Of a DNA stretch of 64,000 bases, positions 8,667 to 17,156 are shown piece by piece. Where the stretch lies: positions 247,102 through 311,101 of the forward strand of contig JADKID010000017.1 of assembly GCA_016721425.1 (NCBI GenBank), in the 5' to 3' direction. This DNA is from Bryobacterales bacterium. Lineage in GTDB: Bacteria; Acidobacteriota; Terriglobia; Bryobacterales; Bryobacteraceae. The notes under the pieces were generated by a model, which had not been told where the DNA came from, did not search any database, and worked only from the letters and a program-made list of their open reading frames with translations. A program made the translations under genes and the position numbers. Numbering within the stretch: the stretch's first letter is position 1; every line of letters starts with the position of its first letter.

Positions 8667-8933
8667 GATCAGCTCGACCTGATCGATCACACCAAGCACG
8701 GCAGTATCAATCGGAGAGGGCTTCAGGCCCAATGCGGAGAATGCCGCAAAACCATCCTGCACCAGAAGCACGCGGTCATTCAGACCCGCATTCACGGTAT
8801 CCACGGCGACCACCGGCACACCGCGGTTGCTTCCGTCCAGATCCAGCGGTTGCACCAGAAGGATTTTGCGCCCCTCGTGCGACGCGTCCTTGCGCGTGGC
8901 GCTCACGTCTCCGATAACGCGGGCGATCAGCAT
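8589..8933 (-). CDS. EutN/CcmL-family microcompartment vertex protein (third in operon)
   Basis: A 114 aa protein of the bacterial microcompartment pentamer family, whose members cap the vertices of polyhedral protein shells. The N terminus MLIARVIGDVSATRKDASHE, the KILLVQPLD strand, AVDTVNAGLNDRVLLVQ and the C-terminal AVLGVIDQVEL match the family pattern (Gx-V-xxT-K, then DTVGAGxGExVLxxxG, then GIVD). It carries an extra tail of about 20 residues, Ala/Pro-rich then Lys-rich. The start overlaps the stop of the preceding vertex gene by 7 bp. The tail region overlaps the convergent membrane gene. The cargo of any shell is unknown because no enzyme or hexamer gene is adjacent. Confidence 0.85.
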   Translation of the reverse strand: MLIARVIGDVSATRKDASHEGRKILLVQPLDLDGSNRGVPVVAVDTVNAGLNDRVLLVQDGFAAFSALGLKPSPIDTAVLGVIDQVELISDLFDVPPAAAATPPSKKQNKKHRT

Positions 8934-9208
8934 GTGCGCTTCCTGCCCAGGTGGATCTCGTCCACGATGCCAACAATGGTGGCGTCAGTGGGCACCTCAT
9001 CCGGCATAAACGGAAAGGATGCTTCTTTGCCGCGCACCCAATAGACCACTTCGCCCGCGCCGGCGCCGGTCGAATCGGTGCAGATCAACGGCTTGCCAGT
9101 GGGTGTGAGATCCGGCAGTACCGGCTGTACGATCAGCAACCGCTGGGAGTCCAGCCCGGGGTTCTTCACGCTGGACCACAAGCGGCCGGTGACGCGTCCT
9201 AGTTGCAC
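8927..9208 (-). CDS. EutN/CcmL-family microcompartment vertex protein (second in operon)
   Basis: A 93 aa protein of the same pentameric vertex family. Recognisable features are the opening VQLGRVTGRLWSSVKNPGL, the RLLIVQPV strand, the TDSTGAGAGEVVYWVRG segment that lines the pentamer pore, and the closing TIVGIVDEIHL. The GTG at 9208 overlaps the stop of the first vertex gene by 10 bp, and the gene ends 7 bp inside the next one, so the three are almost certainly translated from one message. It has an insertion (EASFPFMPDEVPTD) where the first paralog has MADGCKDKPVD, so the three proteins are diverged and are not a recent triplication. Confidence 0.85.
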   Translation of the reverse strand: MQLGRVTGRLWSSVKNPGLDSQRLLIVQPVLPDLTPTGKPLICTDSTGAGAGEVVYWVRGKEASFPFMPDEVPTDATIVGIVDEIHLGRKRTC

Positions 9209-9480
9209 GGCTTTGTGTCCACATCCAACGCGTCGACGATACCGACGATGACACAATCCACCGGCTTGTCTTTGCAGCCATCCGCCATGCGGGCGCTGCT
9301 GCCGGCGACGGTGAACACCAGTTCGCGAAAGCCTGCACCTACGGTATCGACGGCCACGACATAGCCGGCTTCATCCTTGCCATCCGGGGAGACCGGCTTG
9401 ATGATCAGCAGCTTATGCCCTTCGAGTCGAGGATCTTTCTTTGTGGCGACAACGGTGCCCACCACGCGGCCGAGGATCAT
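9199..9480 (-). CDS. EutN/CcmL-family microcompartment vertex protein (first in operon)
   Basis: A 93 aa vertex protein. MILGRVVGTVVATKKDPRLE, then HKLLIIKPVS, AVDTVGAGFRELVFTVAGSSAR and VIVGIVDALDV follow the family consensus closely. The ATG at 9480 is chosen over an upstream in-frame start because family alignment begins exactly there and AAAGGGA lies about 6 nt upstream. It leads the three-gene unit and is transcribed away from the DUF2911 gene at 9576, so the 95 bp between them must hold two promoters. In known shells several vertex paralogs coexist with hexameric shell proteins; none is in this window. Confidence 0.87.
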   Translation of the reverse strand: MILGRVVGTVVATKKDPRLEGHKLLIIKPVSPDGKDEAGYVVAVDTVGAGFRELVFTVAGSSARMADGCKDKPVDCVIVGIVDALDVDTKPCN

Positions 9481-9575
9481 GTGTTTCCCTTTGTAACTAT
9501 CAATGCTAGGATATCGCGATCCGTCGTACGTGGGCGTTGCGCCTGCTAAACTAGCGGCGAAAGGGGATTTACTGA

Positions 9576-10097
9576 ATGAAGAATATGATTTCGTTGGCAC
9601 TGGGACTTGGTTTGCTGGCTGGCGCGTTCGCCGTACAGGCGCAGGCGCCGAGAGCGAGCCCCGCGGACAAGGTGAGCGCCACCCTGAATGGCAAGGCCGT
9701 GACGATCGATTATAGCCGGCCTTCGCTGAAAGGCCGCACGGTCGGGAAAGAGGTCGCGCCGTTCGGCAAGGTGTGGCGCACAGGCGCCAACGAGGCCACC
9801 CGGCTGGAGTGCGCGGGCGATCTGATGCTTGGCTCGCTGCACGTGCCGGCCGGTTCGTATTCGCTCTACACCATTCCGGGCGAGAGCGAATGGACGCTGA
9901 TCGTCAACAAGACCGCCAAGCAATGGGGCACGGTCTATGACGAGAAGATGGACCTGGGCCGCGCAAAGATGAAAGTCGGCAAGACGGCCGCGTCGGTGGA
10001 GCAGCTGACGATCGCGCTGGAAGCCAAAGGCGCGGCGGGCACGCTGAAGATCTCCTGGGGCGGCGTGGAAGCATCCATCGCCGTGGCTGCCCACTAA
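9576..10097 (+). CDS. DUF2911 secreted protein, copy 1
   Basis: A 173 aa protein with a Sec signal peptide (about 1-23, cleavage near VQAQA) followed by one DUF2911 domain. Family landmarks are DYSRPSLKGR, GKVWRTGANEATRLEC, the PAGSYSLYTIPGESEWTLI core and the KMKVGKTAASVEQLTIAL stretch. The function of DUF2911 is unknown; the beta-rich pattern suggests a small exported binding or structural domain. The next gene, 10 bp downstream, is a clear paralog, so this is a tandem duplication in one transcription unit. Confidence 0.8.
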   Translation: MKNMISLALGLGLLAGAFAVQAQAPRASPADKVSATLNGKAVTIDYSRPSLKGRTVGKEVAPFGKVWRTGANEATRLECAGDLMLGSLHVPAGSYSLYTIPGESEWTLIVNKTAKQWGTVYDEKMDLGRAKMKVGKTAASVEQLTIALEAKGAAGTLKISWGGVEASIAVAAH

Positions 10098-10107
10098 GGC
10101 AGAGCCC

Positions 10108-10623
10108 ATGTACGTTGCGATGAGCCTCGGCCTGACACTACTGGCCGGGGCTTTCGCCGTTCAGGGGCAGACGCCGAGGGTGAGCCCGCGGGGGACCGTG
10201 AAAGCCGTCGTGAACGGTATTCCGGTCCTGATCGAGTACGGCCGTCCGTCGTTGAAGGGCCGCAAGCTAGACACGCTGGCGCGTCCGGGCAAGATCTGGC
10301 GCACCGGCGCAGACGAAGTCCCGACCCTGGCATGCCTGGGGGACATCACGCTCGGGCCGCTGCTGGTGCCGGCCGGCAACTACTCCCTCCTCACCATCCC
10401 GGGCGAGGAGGAATGGACGTTGATCGTCAACAGGTCCGCCCGACAATGGGGGGATTCCGAGTACAACAAGAAAAAGGATGTGGGCCGCGCCAGCATGAAA
10501 GTAGCGAGGCTGGCCGCGCCGGTCGAGCAGTTCACCATCGCCATCGAGCCCGACGGGGACGGGGCCATATTGAAGATGTCGTGGGGGAACGTGGAAGCGT
10601 CCGTCGTGTTGAAGGCGCCGTGA
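10108..10623 (+). CDS. DUF2911 secreted protein, copy 2
   Basis: A 171 aa paralog of the upstream gene. It has the same order: signal peptide (about 1-22), then EYGRPSLKGRKL, GKIWRTGADEVPTLAC, PAGNYSLLTIPGEEEWTLI and SMKVARLAAPVEQFTIAIE. AAGG lies about 10 nt before the ATG. The two copies share the core motifs but differ across most of the rest, so the duplication is not recent. The gene ends 7 bp from the convergent HtrA-like gene. The function is unknown. Confidence 0.8.
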   Translation: MYVAMSLGLTLLAGAFAVQGQTPRVSPRGTVKAVVNGIPVLIEYGRPSLKGRKLDTLARPGKIWRTGADEVPTLACLGDITLGPLLVPAGNYSLLTIPGEEEWTLIVNRSARQWGDSEYNKKKDVGRASMKVARLAAPVEQFTIAIEPDGDGAILKMSWGNVEASVVLKAP

Positions 10624-10630
10624 TGGGGCG

Positions 10631-12031
10631 CTAGGGGATTTCGAGGGCGATGAAGCGGAGGCGGCCGGCGCGCTCGATTTGGACGGCGGCGGGGTCTCCT
10701 GATTTCATCTTTTTCAGGGCGGTGCGGAGTTCGGCGATGGAGGCGACGCTGGTGTGATTGATGGCGTAGATGACGTCGCCGGCGTTGAAGCCTTCCTCCT
10801 GCAACGGGCCATCGGCATGGCGTGCGGCGACCAGTACGCCGCCGATTTCGCGGCGGACGGGGGCCACCTGTTCCCGCATTTTTCGCGTGAGATCCAGAGC
10901 GAAGATACCCAATTCGGGCACCAGGTTCTCTTCCTTGCTGGCGAGCTGGCCGAAGTTGGCGACTTCGTCCTGGCGTTCGGCCACTTTCACCGCTAAACTG
11001 ACACGGCGTTTGCCGCGGATCACTTCGAGTAGAACGGACTCCCCGATGGCGGGGCGGTAGACGTTCACATTGAACTGGCGGGCGTTTTCCATCACCTTAC
11101 CGTTGAGGCTATGAACGATGTCGCCGACGCGAAGACCGGCCTTATCGGCTTCGCCGCCGGGCTCCACATCGGCAATGACAACACCCCAATCCTGCGGGAG
11201 TTTCCAGCCGGTGGCGAGCGGCGGCGAGATGGTCTGGGCCAGAACGCCCACTTCGCCACGGACGACGCGGCCGGACTTGCGAAGCTGATCGATGACGTTG
11301 GCAACGATATTGGAGGGAACGGCGAAGCCGATGCCTTCGCTGCCGCCGGACTGGGTGAGGATCAGCGTATTGATGCCGACGATATCGCCGCTGGTGTTGA
11401 CGAGCGGGCCGCCGCTATTGCCGGGGTTGATGGGCGCATCGGTCTGGATATAGATCATGGGATCATCGGGCTTCAACTGGCGGGCAGGGGCGCTGACGAC
11501 ACCCATGCTGAGCGAGTTATCGAGGCCCATGGGGCTGCCGAAGGCGAGCACGATCTGGCCTTGCTCGACGGCATCGGAATCAGCCAGCTTCACTGCGGGA
11601 TAGCCGGTCTCCTTGATCTTGAGGAGCGCGATATCGGTTTCGAGATCAACGCCGATGACCTCGGCGTGGACGATGCGGCCGGAGGGCCGGAGCGTGGAGC
11701 GGCGCGCGGCCGGACCGCCATCGACGAGTGTAGGCAGGGCCACTTGAACACGCTGGGCGCCGATGACGACGTGGGCGTTTGTGACGATGTAGCCGCTCTC
11801 GTCAATAATGACGCCGGAACCGGAACTCTGCTGGCGCGCGGCGACGCCGCGTTCGTCACTCTCCTCCGGCTCCAGTTCGCGATAGCCGACGGCGGTGACC
11901 TTGACGACCGAGGTATGGACGCGGCGGCTGAGGGCCTGGAAGCTGGAGCTCAGGGCCTCCAACTGGGGCTGGGGCGACTGCGCCGGCAGAAGCAGGCTGC
12001 ATGCCATGGCGATCAACAATATTCGAAACAT
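10631..12031 (-). CDS. htrA: HtrA/DegP-type periplasmic serine protease with two PDZ domains
   Basis: A 466 aa exported quality-control protease. It has a signal peptide (about 1-17), a trypsin-like domain (about 35-245) and two PDZ domains (about 258-350 and 390-460). The catalytic triad is complete: His87 in TNAHVV, Asp133 in ETDIALLKI and Ser206 in GNSGGP. The PDZ carboxylate-binding segments are visible as GVVIADVEPGGEADKAGLRVGD and, in the second, GFNAGDVIYAINHTSV. The ATG at 12031 has GGGGAG upstream. It diverges from the aldo/keto reductase with only 36 bp between start codons. Length and domain order are normal for the family. Confidence 0.92.
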   Translation of the reverse strand: MFRILLIAMACSLLLPAQSPQPQLEALSSSFQALSRRVHTSVVKVTAVGYRELEPEESDERGVAARQQSSGSGVIIDESGYIVTNAHVVIGAQRVQVALPTLVDGGPAARRSTLRPSGRIVHAEVIGVDLETDIALLKIKETGYPAVKLADSDAVEQGQIVLAFGSPMGLDNSLSMGVVSAPARQLKPDDPMIYIQTDAPINPGNSGGPLVNTSGDIVGINTLILTQSGGSEGIGFAVPSNIVANVIDQLRKSGRVVRGEVGVLAQTISPPLATGWKLPQDWGVVIADVEPGGEADKAGLRVGDIVHSLNGKVMENARQFNVNVYRPAIGESVLLEVIRGKRRVSLAVKVAERQDEVANFGQLASKEENLVPELGIFALDLTRKMREQVAPVRREIGGVLVAARHADGPLQEEGFNAGDVIYAINHTSVASIAELRTALKKMKSGDPAAVQIERAGRLRFIALEIP

Positions 12032-12067
12032 GAGGCAGACTCCCCGATTTGCTCTATTCTATATCCA

Positions 12068-13042
12068 ATGAACCGCAGAACATTCCTCCAAACCGCCGCG
12101 CTAACTGCCGCGGCGCGGACCAGGCTGCTGGCCGACACGCCGATGCCGATGACAACGCTGGGCAAGACGGGGATGAAGGTCTCCCGTTTTGTGGTGGGCG
12201 GCTACCACATGAACGTGCAGGGCGAGGAGATGGCGACGCGGATCATCCACCGCGCCATCGAGCTGGGCGTGAACTTCTTCGACAGCGCCAACCTCTACCA
12301 CAAGGGCAAGAGCGACGAGATCTATGGCCGCGCGCTGGCCGGCGGTTTGCGCCAGAAGGTGCAGATCATGACCAAGTGCGAAAACTACTCGAGGGACGGC
12401 GCGATGAAGCTGCTGGAAGAGCAGCTCAAGCGCATGAAGACGGACTATCTCGACCTGTGGCAATGCCACCAGGTGAGCGAGATGACGGAGGTGGACCAGA
12501 TCCTGGCGCCGGGCGGCTCATTGGAGGCGTTCGTGGACGCGAAGAAGCAGGGCAAAGTCCGGCACATCGGATTCACGGGGCACCGGAATCCGGAGATCCA
12601 TCTACGGCTGCTGGCGGCGACGGATGCTTGGGAGACAGTGCAGATGCCGATCAACCTGATCGATCCGCACTATCTGAGCTTTCTGACCAACGTACTGCCG
12701 GAGGCCCGTAAGAAGGGGCTGGGCGTGCTGGCGATGAAATCAAATGCGATGGGGGCGATCACGAAGAAGAACGTGGCCCGCATCGAAGAGTGCCTGCGGT
12801 TTACGTGGAGCCAGGACGTGGACGTGCTGGTCTCGGGCGTGGAGACGACCTCGCAACTGGAAGACAATGTGCTGGTGCTGAAGACGCTGAAGAAGATGAG
12901 CAAGCAAGAGATCAGCGTACTGCTCCACAAGACGAAGCAGGGGGACACGGGGTCCAAGATCGAGTCTTACAAAAAGAAAGAGGGGAGCGCGCGGGCACTC
13001 CCCTGTTCGTATCACCGGGACGGTGACGCTATTTCTTCTTGA
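12068..13042 (+). CDS. Tat-type exported aldo/keto reductase
   Basis: A 324 aa NAD(P)H-dependent oxidoreductase of the aldo/keto reductase fold. The N terminus MNRRTFLQTAALTAAART has the twin arginines and hydrophobic stretch of a Tat signal, so it is probably folded with its cofactor and then exported. The catalytic tetrad is present: Asp72, Tyr77, Lys103 and His134. The frame stays open for a long way upstream across the antisense of htrA, but alignment starts at the ATG at 12068, which has no clear ribosome site and only 36 bp of leader. The last 14 bp overlap the convergent M16 gene. The substrate is unknown. Confidence 0.85.
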   Translation: MNRRTFLQTAALTAAARTRLLADTPMPMTTLGKTGMKVSRFVVGGYHMNVQGEEMATRIIHRAIELGVNFFDSANLYHKGKSDEIYGRALAGGLRQKVQIMTKCENYSRDGAMKLLEEQLKRMKTDYLDLWQCHQVSEMTEVDQILAPGGSLEAFVDAKKQGKVRHIGFTGHRNPEIHLRLLAATDAWETVQMPINLIDPHYLSFLTNVLPEARKKGLGVLAMKSNAMGAITKKNVARIEECLRFTWSQDVDVLVSGVETTSQLEDNVLVLKTLKKMSKQEISVLLHKTKQGDTGSKIESYKKKEGSARALPCSYHRDGDAISS

Positions 13043-15137
13043 AGGATTCGGGGGCGACGCCGGGGTTCAGTTTGACCTCGGTAAGCGCCCCCTCTCCCAT
13101 TTTCTGGCCGTTTTGCATGATGAGGGACGTGTAGGCGATCTTGATGCCATCGACGTCCTTGTAGTCCGAGAGGCTGCTCTCTGTTTCGGCAGGGCCGGTC
13201 ATGCCCTGAGCCTTGTAGGCGAGCTTGGCCGGCAGGTGGGTAGCCTTGTCGAAGGTCACCTTGACCTCGAAACCGCCGGACTTCCAGAGGACGGTGTCGT
13301 CGCTGACGGCGTTGACCTCGGCCTTGCCGGTGGCCGCGGCGACCAGCAAGCCGATACCGCCGCCGGAGGTGGGAATGCTCTTGGCCAACTCGGGCACCAT
13401 CTGAGCCGGGAGGTCCATGACCTGGGCACCCTGTGCCATCCAGCCGGCGGAGCCGTCGAGAACCTGGGTGATGGCCATCATGGGGAGGGTCATGACCATC
13501 TTGTAACGATCGGGGTAGAGGATGATCTCCTCGGTTGTAGCGTCAAAAGCGCCCTGGGGCAGAGTGAGCTTGAGCTTGCCCTTCAGCGAGATGTCTTTGA
13601 TGGATTGCAGTTTGGCGAGGCCGCCCATGGCGGCGACGGCCTGATCGATGAGCGCCTTGCCGGCAGCGGAGGTGGCGCCCGAGACGACGACCTTTTCCTT
13701 GACCTTGAGCAGATCCGCCGCGACGAAGTCGATGTCCTCGCCCTTGATGACGCGGGTGGGGCCGTAAACTTCCAGCGCCTTGGAGAACTCCTTGGCATTG
13801 CCAACGGCGACGACGGTGAGCTTATCGGTTTGGAGGAACTTCTGGAGCGCTGCGCTGAGCTGCTCGCGCGTGATGGCCTGGACGTTTTTGCGGTAGTTCA
13901 CCCAGTAGTCTTCCGGCAGGTTGTAGACGTAGTTGGTGAGGATGCGGCTGGCGACCGCGCCGGAAGTTTCGGTGGAGATGCCAAAGACGCCCAGAGTATA
14001 GGCCTTGGCCTCATCAAACTCGGCCTGGGTGGCGGGGTTTTCCTTGAACTCCTTGAGGAGGTCCATGATCATGCGGATGGCGTCGGCGGTCTTCTCGGTG
14101 CGGGTGAAGGTAGAGGCTTGGAAGCCGCCGGCCTGGCGATTGGGCTCGAAGCCGGAGCGGGCGCCGTAAGTGAGGCCTTCATTGGCGCGGAGCTTCATGT
14201 TGATGCGGGAGTTGAAGCTGCCGCCGAAGATCTGGTTGGCCATGACGAGGGCGAGGTAATCGGGGTGGTTACGGGGGACACCGACGTGGCCGACGACGAT
14301 CTGGGTTTGGACGGCGGTGGGCATATCGACGATGAGGACCTGGGCCTTGGGGGCGGGCGGCGGCGCGAGCTTGGTATCGGGCGCGGCGGGGGCGTTCCAA
14401 GTGCCGAAGTACTTCTCGACGAGGGCGAAGCCTTCGGCGGGGGTGACGTCGCCGGCGACAGCGATCCAGGCGCGGCCGGGGGAGTAGTTGGCCTTGTAGA
14501 AGCCCACGATGTCGTCGCGTTTGATATTGCGGAGCGTGGCGGGCGTGCCTTCGCCCGGGTAGGCGTAGGGATGTGCGCCGAGGATGGCACGGGCGCCGGC
14601 GAGTGGCGCCAGGTATTCGGGGTTGGTGTAGGAGACGGCGAAGCCGGACTGGGCCTGGCGCATCTGGCGATCGATCTCTTCCTGCGCGAACGCCGGGTTG
14701 CGGGTGATGTCGGCCATGAGTTCCATGCCGAGGCTGGCATAGGATTTCATGAAGCTCATGGCGACGCCAGAGATATCGTCGCCGGCGGAGGCGGAGAGGT
14801 TGCCACCGACGTTATCGACGGCCTTAGCGAGCTGCTGCGAGGTGCGCGTGGTGGTGCCTTCGCGGAGCAGGCCGGCAGTCATGGAGGCGAGGCCGGATTT
14901 CTCGGGGGCGACGTAGGCGTTGCCGGCGAGGACCTGGAGGGTGGCGGCGACGAGCGGGAGGCGGTGATCCTCGACGACGTAGACGCGGAGGCCGTTGGGC
15001 AGGGTTTTCGAAGTGGCTTTGGGGAAATCAAAGGGGCGGGGCGCGGTGGGCGGCGGGGGCGTCTGCTTGGGCGCTGTTTGAGCGGCGAGAGTCGCGGCCA
15101 GGAGGGAGATGGATGTGAGTAGAGTGATGGTGCGCAT
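13029..15137 (-). CDS. M16-family peptidase homolog lacking the zinc motif (non-catalytic partner)
   Basis: A 702 aa exported protein with a signal peptide (about 1-19), two M16 (pitrilysin-like) domains to about residue 470, and an extra C-terminal beta-rich domain of about 200 residues. Where active members have HxxEH, this one has LREGTT, so it should not bind the catalytic zinc. Bacterial M16 pairs of one active and one inactive chain form a clam-shell peptidase; the active partner is the gene 12 bp upstream. AGGAGG lies 5 nt before the ATG. The C-terminal domain resembles a lipoprotein-carrier-like fold only loosely, and its role is open. Confidence 0.88.
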   Translation of the reverse strand: MRTITLLTSISLLAATLAAQTAPKQTPPPPTAPRPFDFPKATSKTLPNGLRVYVVEDHRLPLVAATLQVLAGNAYVAPEKSGLASMTAGLLREGTTTRTSQQLAKAVDNVGGNLSASAGDDISGVAMSFMKSYASLGMELMADITRNPAFAQEEIDRQMRQAQSGFAVSYTNPEYLAPLAGARAILGAHPYAYPGEGTPATLRNIKRDDIVGFYKANYSPGRAWIAVAGDVTPAEGFALVEKYFGTWNAPAAPDTKLAPPPAPKAQVLIVDMPTAVQTQIVVGHVGVPRNHPDYLALVMANQIFGGSFNSRINMKLRANEGLTYGARSGFEPNRQAGGFQASTFTRTEKTADAIRMIMDLLKEFKENPATQAEFDEAKAYTLGVFGISTETSGAVASRILTNYVYNLPEDYWVNYRKNVQAITREQLSAALQKFLQTDKLTVVAVGNAKEFSKALEVYGPTRVIKGEDIDFVAADLLKVKEKVVVSGATSAAGKALIDQAVAAMGGLAKLQSIKDISLKGKLKLTLPQGAFDATTEEIILYPDRYKMVMTLPMMAITQVLDGSAGWMAQGAQVMDLPAQMVPELAKSIPTSGGGIGLLVAAATGKAEVNAVSDDTVLWKSGGFEVKVTFDKATHLPAKLAYKAQGMTGPAETESSLSDYKDVDGIKIAYTSLIMQNGQKMGEGALTEVKLNPGVAPESFKKK

Positions 15138-15149
15138 GGTGGCCTCCTG

Positions 15150-16502
15150 TTACTGCTTGGCAGCTTCCTTGGCTGCGCTCTGGTCGGGTTGGATGAAGAG
15201 TTTGATCTGCCTGTTCTTGGCGAGGTACTTCTTGACGACGCGCTGCACGTCGGCGGCGGTGACCTTGCGGTAGTTTTCGAGCTCGGTGTTGTAGAGCTCG
15301 GGGTTGTTGAGGAGGACGGCGCATCGGCCGAGGAAATCGGCGCGGGCCTGGACGCCCTCGCGGCCGAGGATGAAGCCGGCGATGGTCTGGTTCTTGGCCT
15401 TGCCCAGCTCCTCATCGGTGACGGGCTTTTCGGCCATCTCGCCGAAGGTGTATTCGAGGGAGGTGGCGACCTCCTTGATGTTCTTGCCCTGGTTGACGAC
15501 AGCGAAGCCGAAGAAGATGGAGGGGCCTTCGAGGAAGAGGCTCTGGCCCTGAGCGGCGAGGGCGGACTGCTCGTCGTAGACGAGGCGTTTATAGAGGCGG
15601 GAGGACTGGCCGGAGGAGAGGATGGCCGAGGCGATTTCAAGGGCGTAGGTGTCGGGATGACCGAGCGAGGGGAGGTGGTAGGCGGTGACGACGGCGTCGA
15701 GGGGCGCCTTCTTGTCCTTGACGGTGACCTCGCGGCCGGCGGTGAGTTCCGGTTCCTTGGTGGTGATGCGGGGGATCGGCTTGCCCTTCGGAATGGAGCT
15801 GAAGTGCTTGGTGATGAGGGCGACGGCTTCCTTGGTGTCGAAGTCGCCGACGGCCACGATGGTGGCGTTGTTGGGGACGTAGTAGAGAGAGTGGAACTCC
15901 TGCACGTCGGTGATAGAGGCCTTGTTCAGGTCCTCCATGGAGCCGATGGGGGAGTGCTTATAGGGATAGTTGGTGAAAGTGTTCTTGAGCACTTCTTCGA
16001 GCAGGGTGCCGTAGGGTGGATTCTCGAAGCGGAGGCGGCGCTCCTCCTTGACGACTTCGCGTTCCTTCTTGAAGTTGGCCTCGGAGACGTCGAGGGAGGC
16101 GAGGCGATCGGCTTCGAGCCAGATCATGCGCTCCAGGAAGTTGGAGGGGAAGGTCTGCCAATAGACGGTCTGATCGAAGCTGGTATAGGCGTTGAGGACG
16201 CCGCCGGACTCGCGGACGATCCGCATATGTTCCTCGGGGCCGACGTTCTTGGAGCCACGGAACATCATGTGCTCGAAGAGGTGGGCGAAGCCGGTGCGAT
16301 TGACCTTTTCGTCCTTGGAACCGACGTGGTACCAGACCTGGAGGTTGATGACGGGGCGGGAGCGATCCTCGGCGAGGACGATTTTGAGGCCGTTGGGCAG
16401 CTCGGCTGTGTGGATTTTGAGAGGTGGCGGGGTATCGGCGGCAGTGGCGAGGCACTGGGCGCACAGGGTGATGGCGAAGAGGCTGGCGGAAATCTTAGTC
16501 AT
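15150..16502 (-). CDS. M16-family zinc metallopeptidase (catalytic partner)
   Basis: A 450 aa exported peptidase. It has a signal peptide (about 1-22) and then two M16 domains. The inverted zinc motif HLFEH is at 74-78 (His74, Glu77, His78), with the distal Glu ligand in the KKEREVVKEERR stretch near 147-153. It probably degrades peptides in the periplasm together with the inactive chain encoded just downstream. The ATG overlaps the stop of the preceding hypothetical gene by 4 bp (ATGA), so it may be read from that gene's message. The length is typical for single-chain bacterial M16B. Confidence 0.92.
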   Translation of the reverse strand: MTKISASLFAITLCAQCLATAADTPPPLKIHTAELPNGLKIVLAEDRSRPVINLQVWYHVGSKDEKVNRTGFAHLFEHMMFRGSKNVGPEEHMRIVRESGGVLNAYTSFDQTVYWQTFPSNFLERMIWLEADRLASLDVSEANFKKEREVVKEERRLRFENPPYGTLLEEVLKNTFTNYPYKHSPIGSMEDLNKASITDVQEFHSLYYVPNNATIVAVGDFDTKEAVALITKHFSSIPKGKPIPRITTKEPELTAGREVTVKDKKAPLDAVVTAYHLPSLGHPDTYALEIASAILSSGQSSRLYKRLVYDEQSALAAQGQSLFLEGPSIFFGFAVVNQGKNIKEVATSLEYTFGEMAEKPVTDEELGKAKNQTIAGFILGREGVQARADFLGRCAVLLNNPELYNTELENYRKVTAADVQRVVKKYLAKNRQIKLFIQPDQSAAKEAAKQ

Positions 16503-17137
16503 AGTGAAGAGACCCCAAGGGGCTGCTGAAAAGATGTTAGCAGAGGGTTAGACGGTGCAGAGTAAAATTCGTGGGCATTTGGAATGAGTGAGATATGGGT
16601 TTGGACGGCGCCGGGTGAAGATGCGGCTCCGGCGGCCATGACTTTGGGGGCAGGCGGGGGCGGGCAGGATTGCGGGCGGTCCTGGCGGTTGCGGCAGTGG
16701 GCCTGGATTGCGCGAAAGAGGCGGGCGGAGAGGCGGGTGAGCTGGCGGAAGCGTTTGAGCCAGGCGCGGAAGAGGGGGTTGTGGCGGACCCAGGCGGAGA
16801 TGCCGCGGCGGGTGTCGCCCTGGGCGCCGTGAATTTCTAGCGCGCAGAGCTTGTCCTCCAGGGTGTCGAGGCGGCGGATCCAGAGCTCGACGTAGGTCCA
16901 CTGGTGGCGGAGATCGCGCTCGACGGGATCTGTGAAGTGGCGAGTGAGTTCCGTGGCGCGCGCGGTGCATTGGTCGTGCCACTCGGGCGGGATGGTGAAT
17001 TTGCGGGCGTAGAGGTAGTGGATGGCGTTGTTTTGGGCGGAGGCGGCCTTGCCGGCCGCGGTGCGGGGCCCGGTTGATTTCTGCGCATTGGCGCGATTGG
17101 CGGCGAGTTTGCGTTCGGTCAGTCGGATGAGGGACAT
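16499..17137 (-). CDS. Hypothetical protein of the acidobacterial NAQKSTGPRT family
   Basis: A 212 aa protein that begins ANRANAQKSTGPRTAAGKAAS after a short basic leader. I recognise this opening as a common conserved signature in acidobacterial and planctomycete hypothetical proteins. The rest is Arg/Trp-rich and predicted helical (about 55-150), and the last 50 residues look unstructured. It is basic overall and could bind nucleic acid, but nothing proves this. AAGGAG lies about 10 nt before the ATG. The stop overlaps the M16 start (ATGA), and a second hypothetical gene lies 19 bp upstream. Function unknown. Confidence 0.6.
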   Translation of the reverse strand: MSLIRLTERKLAANRANAQKSTGPRTAAGKAASAQNNAIHYLYARKFTIPPEWHDQCTARATELTRHFTDPVERDLRHQWTYVELWIRRLDTLEDKLCALEIHGAQGDTRRGISAWVRHNPLFRAWLKRFRQLTRLSARLFRAIQAHCRNRQDRPQSCPPPPAPKVMAAGAASSPGAVQTHISLIPNAHEFYSAPSNPLLTSFQQPLGVSSL

Positions 17138-17156
17138 GGTGGGTGGGTCTCCTTGA

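Noticed and set aside
11111..12067. N-terminal extension of the aldo/keto reductase
   Set aside because: The extra 319 codons are antisense of htrA; the Tat signal at 12068 marks the real start.
13023..15122. 699-codon plus-strand frame opposite the inactive M16 gene
   Set aside because: Gly/Asp/Leu-rich antisense translation without family motifs; the minus-strand M16 gene explains the region.
15189..16529. 446-codon plus-strand frame opposite the catalytic M16 gene
   Set aside because: Same reason: antisense composition, and the HLFEH enzyme is on the minus strand.
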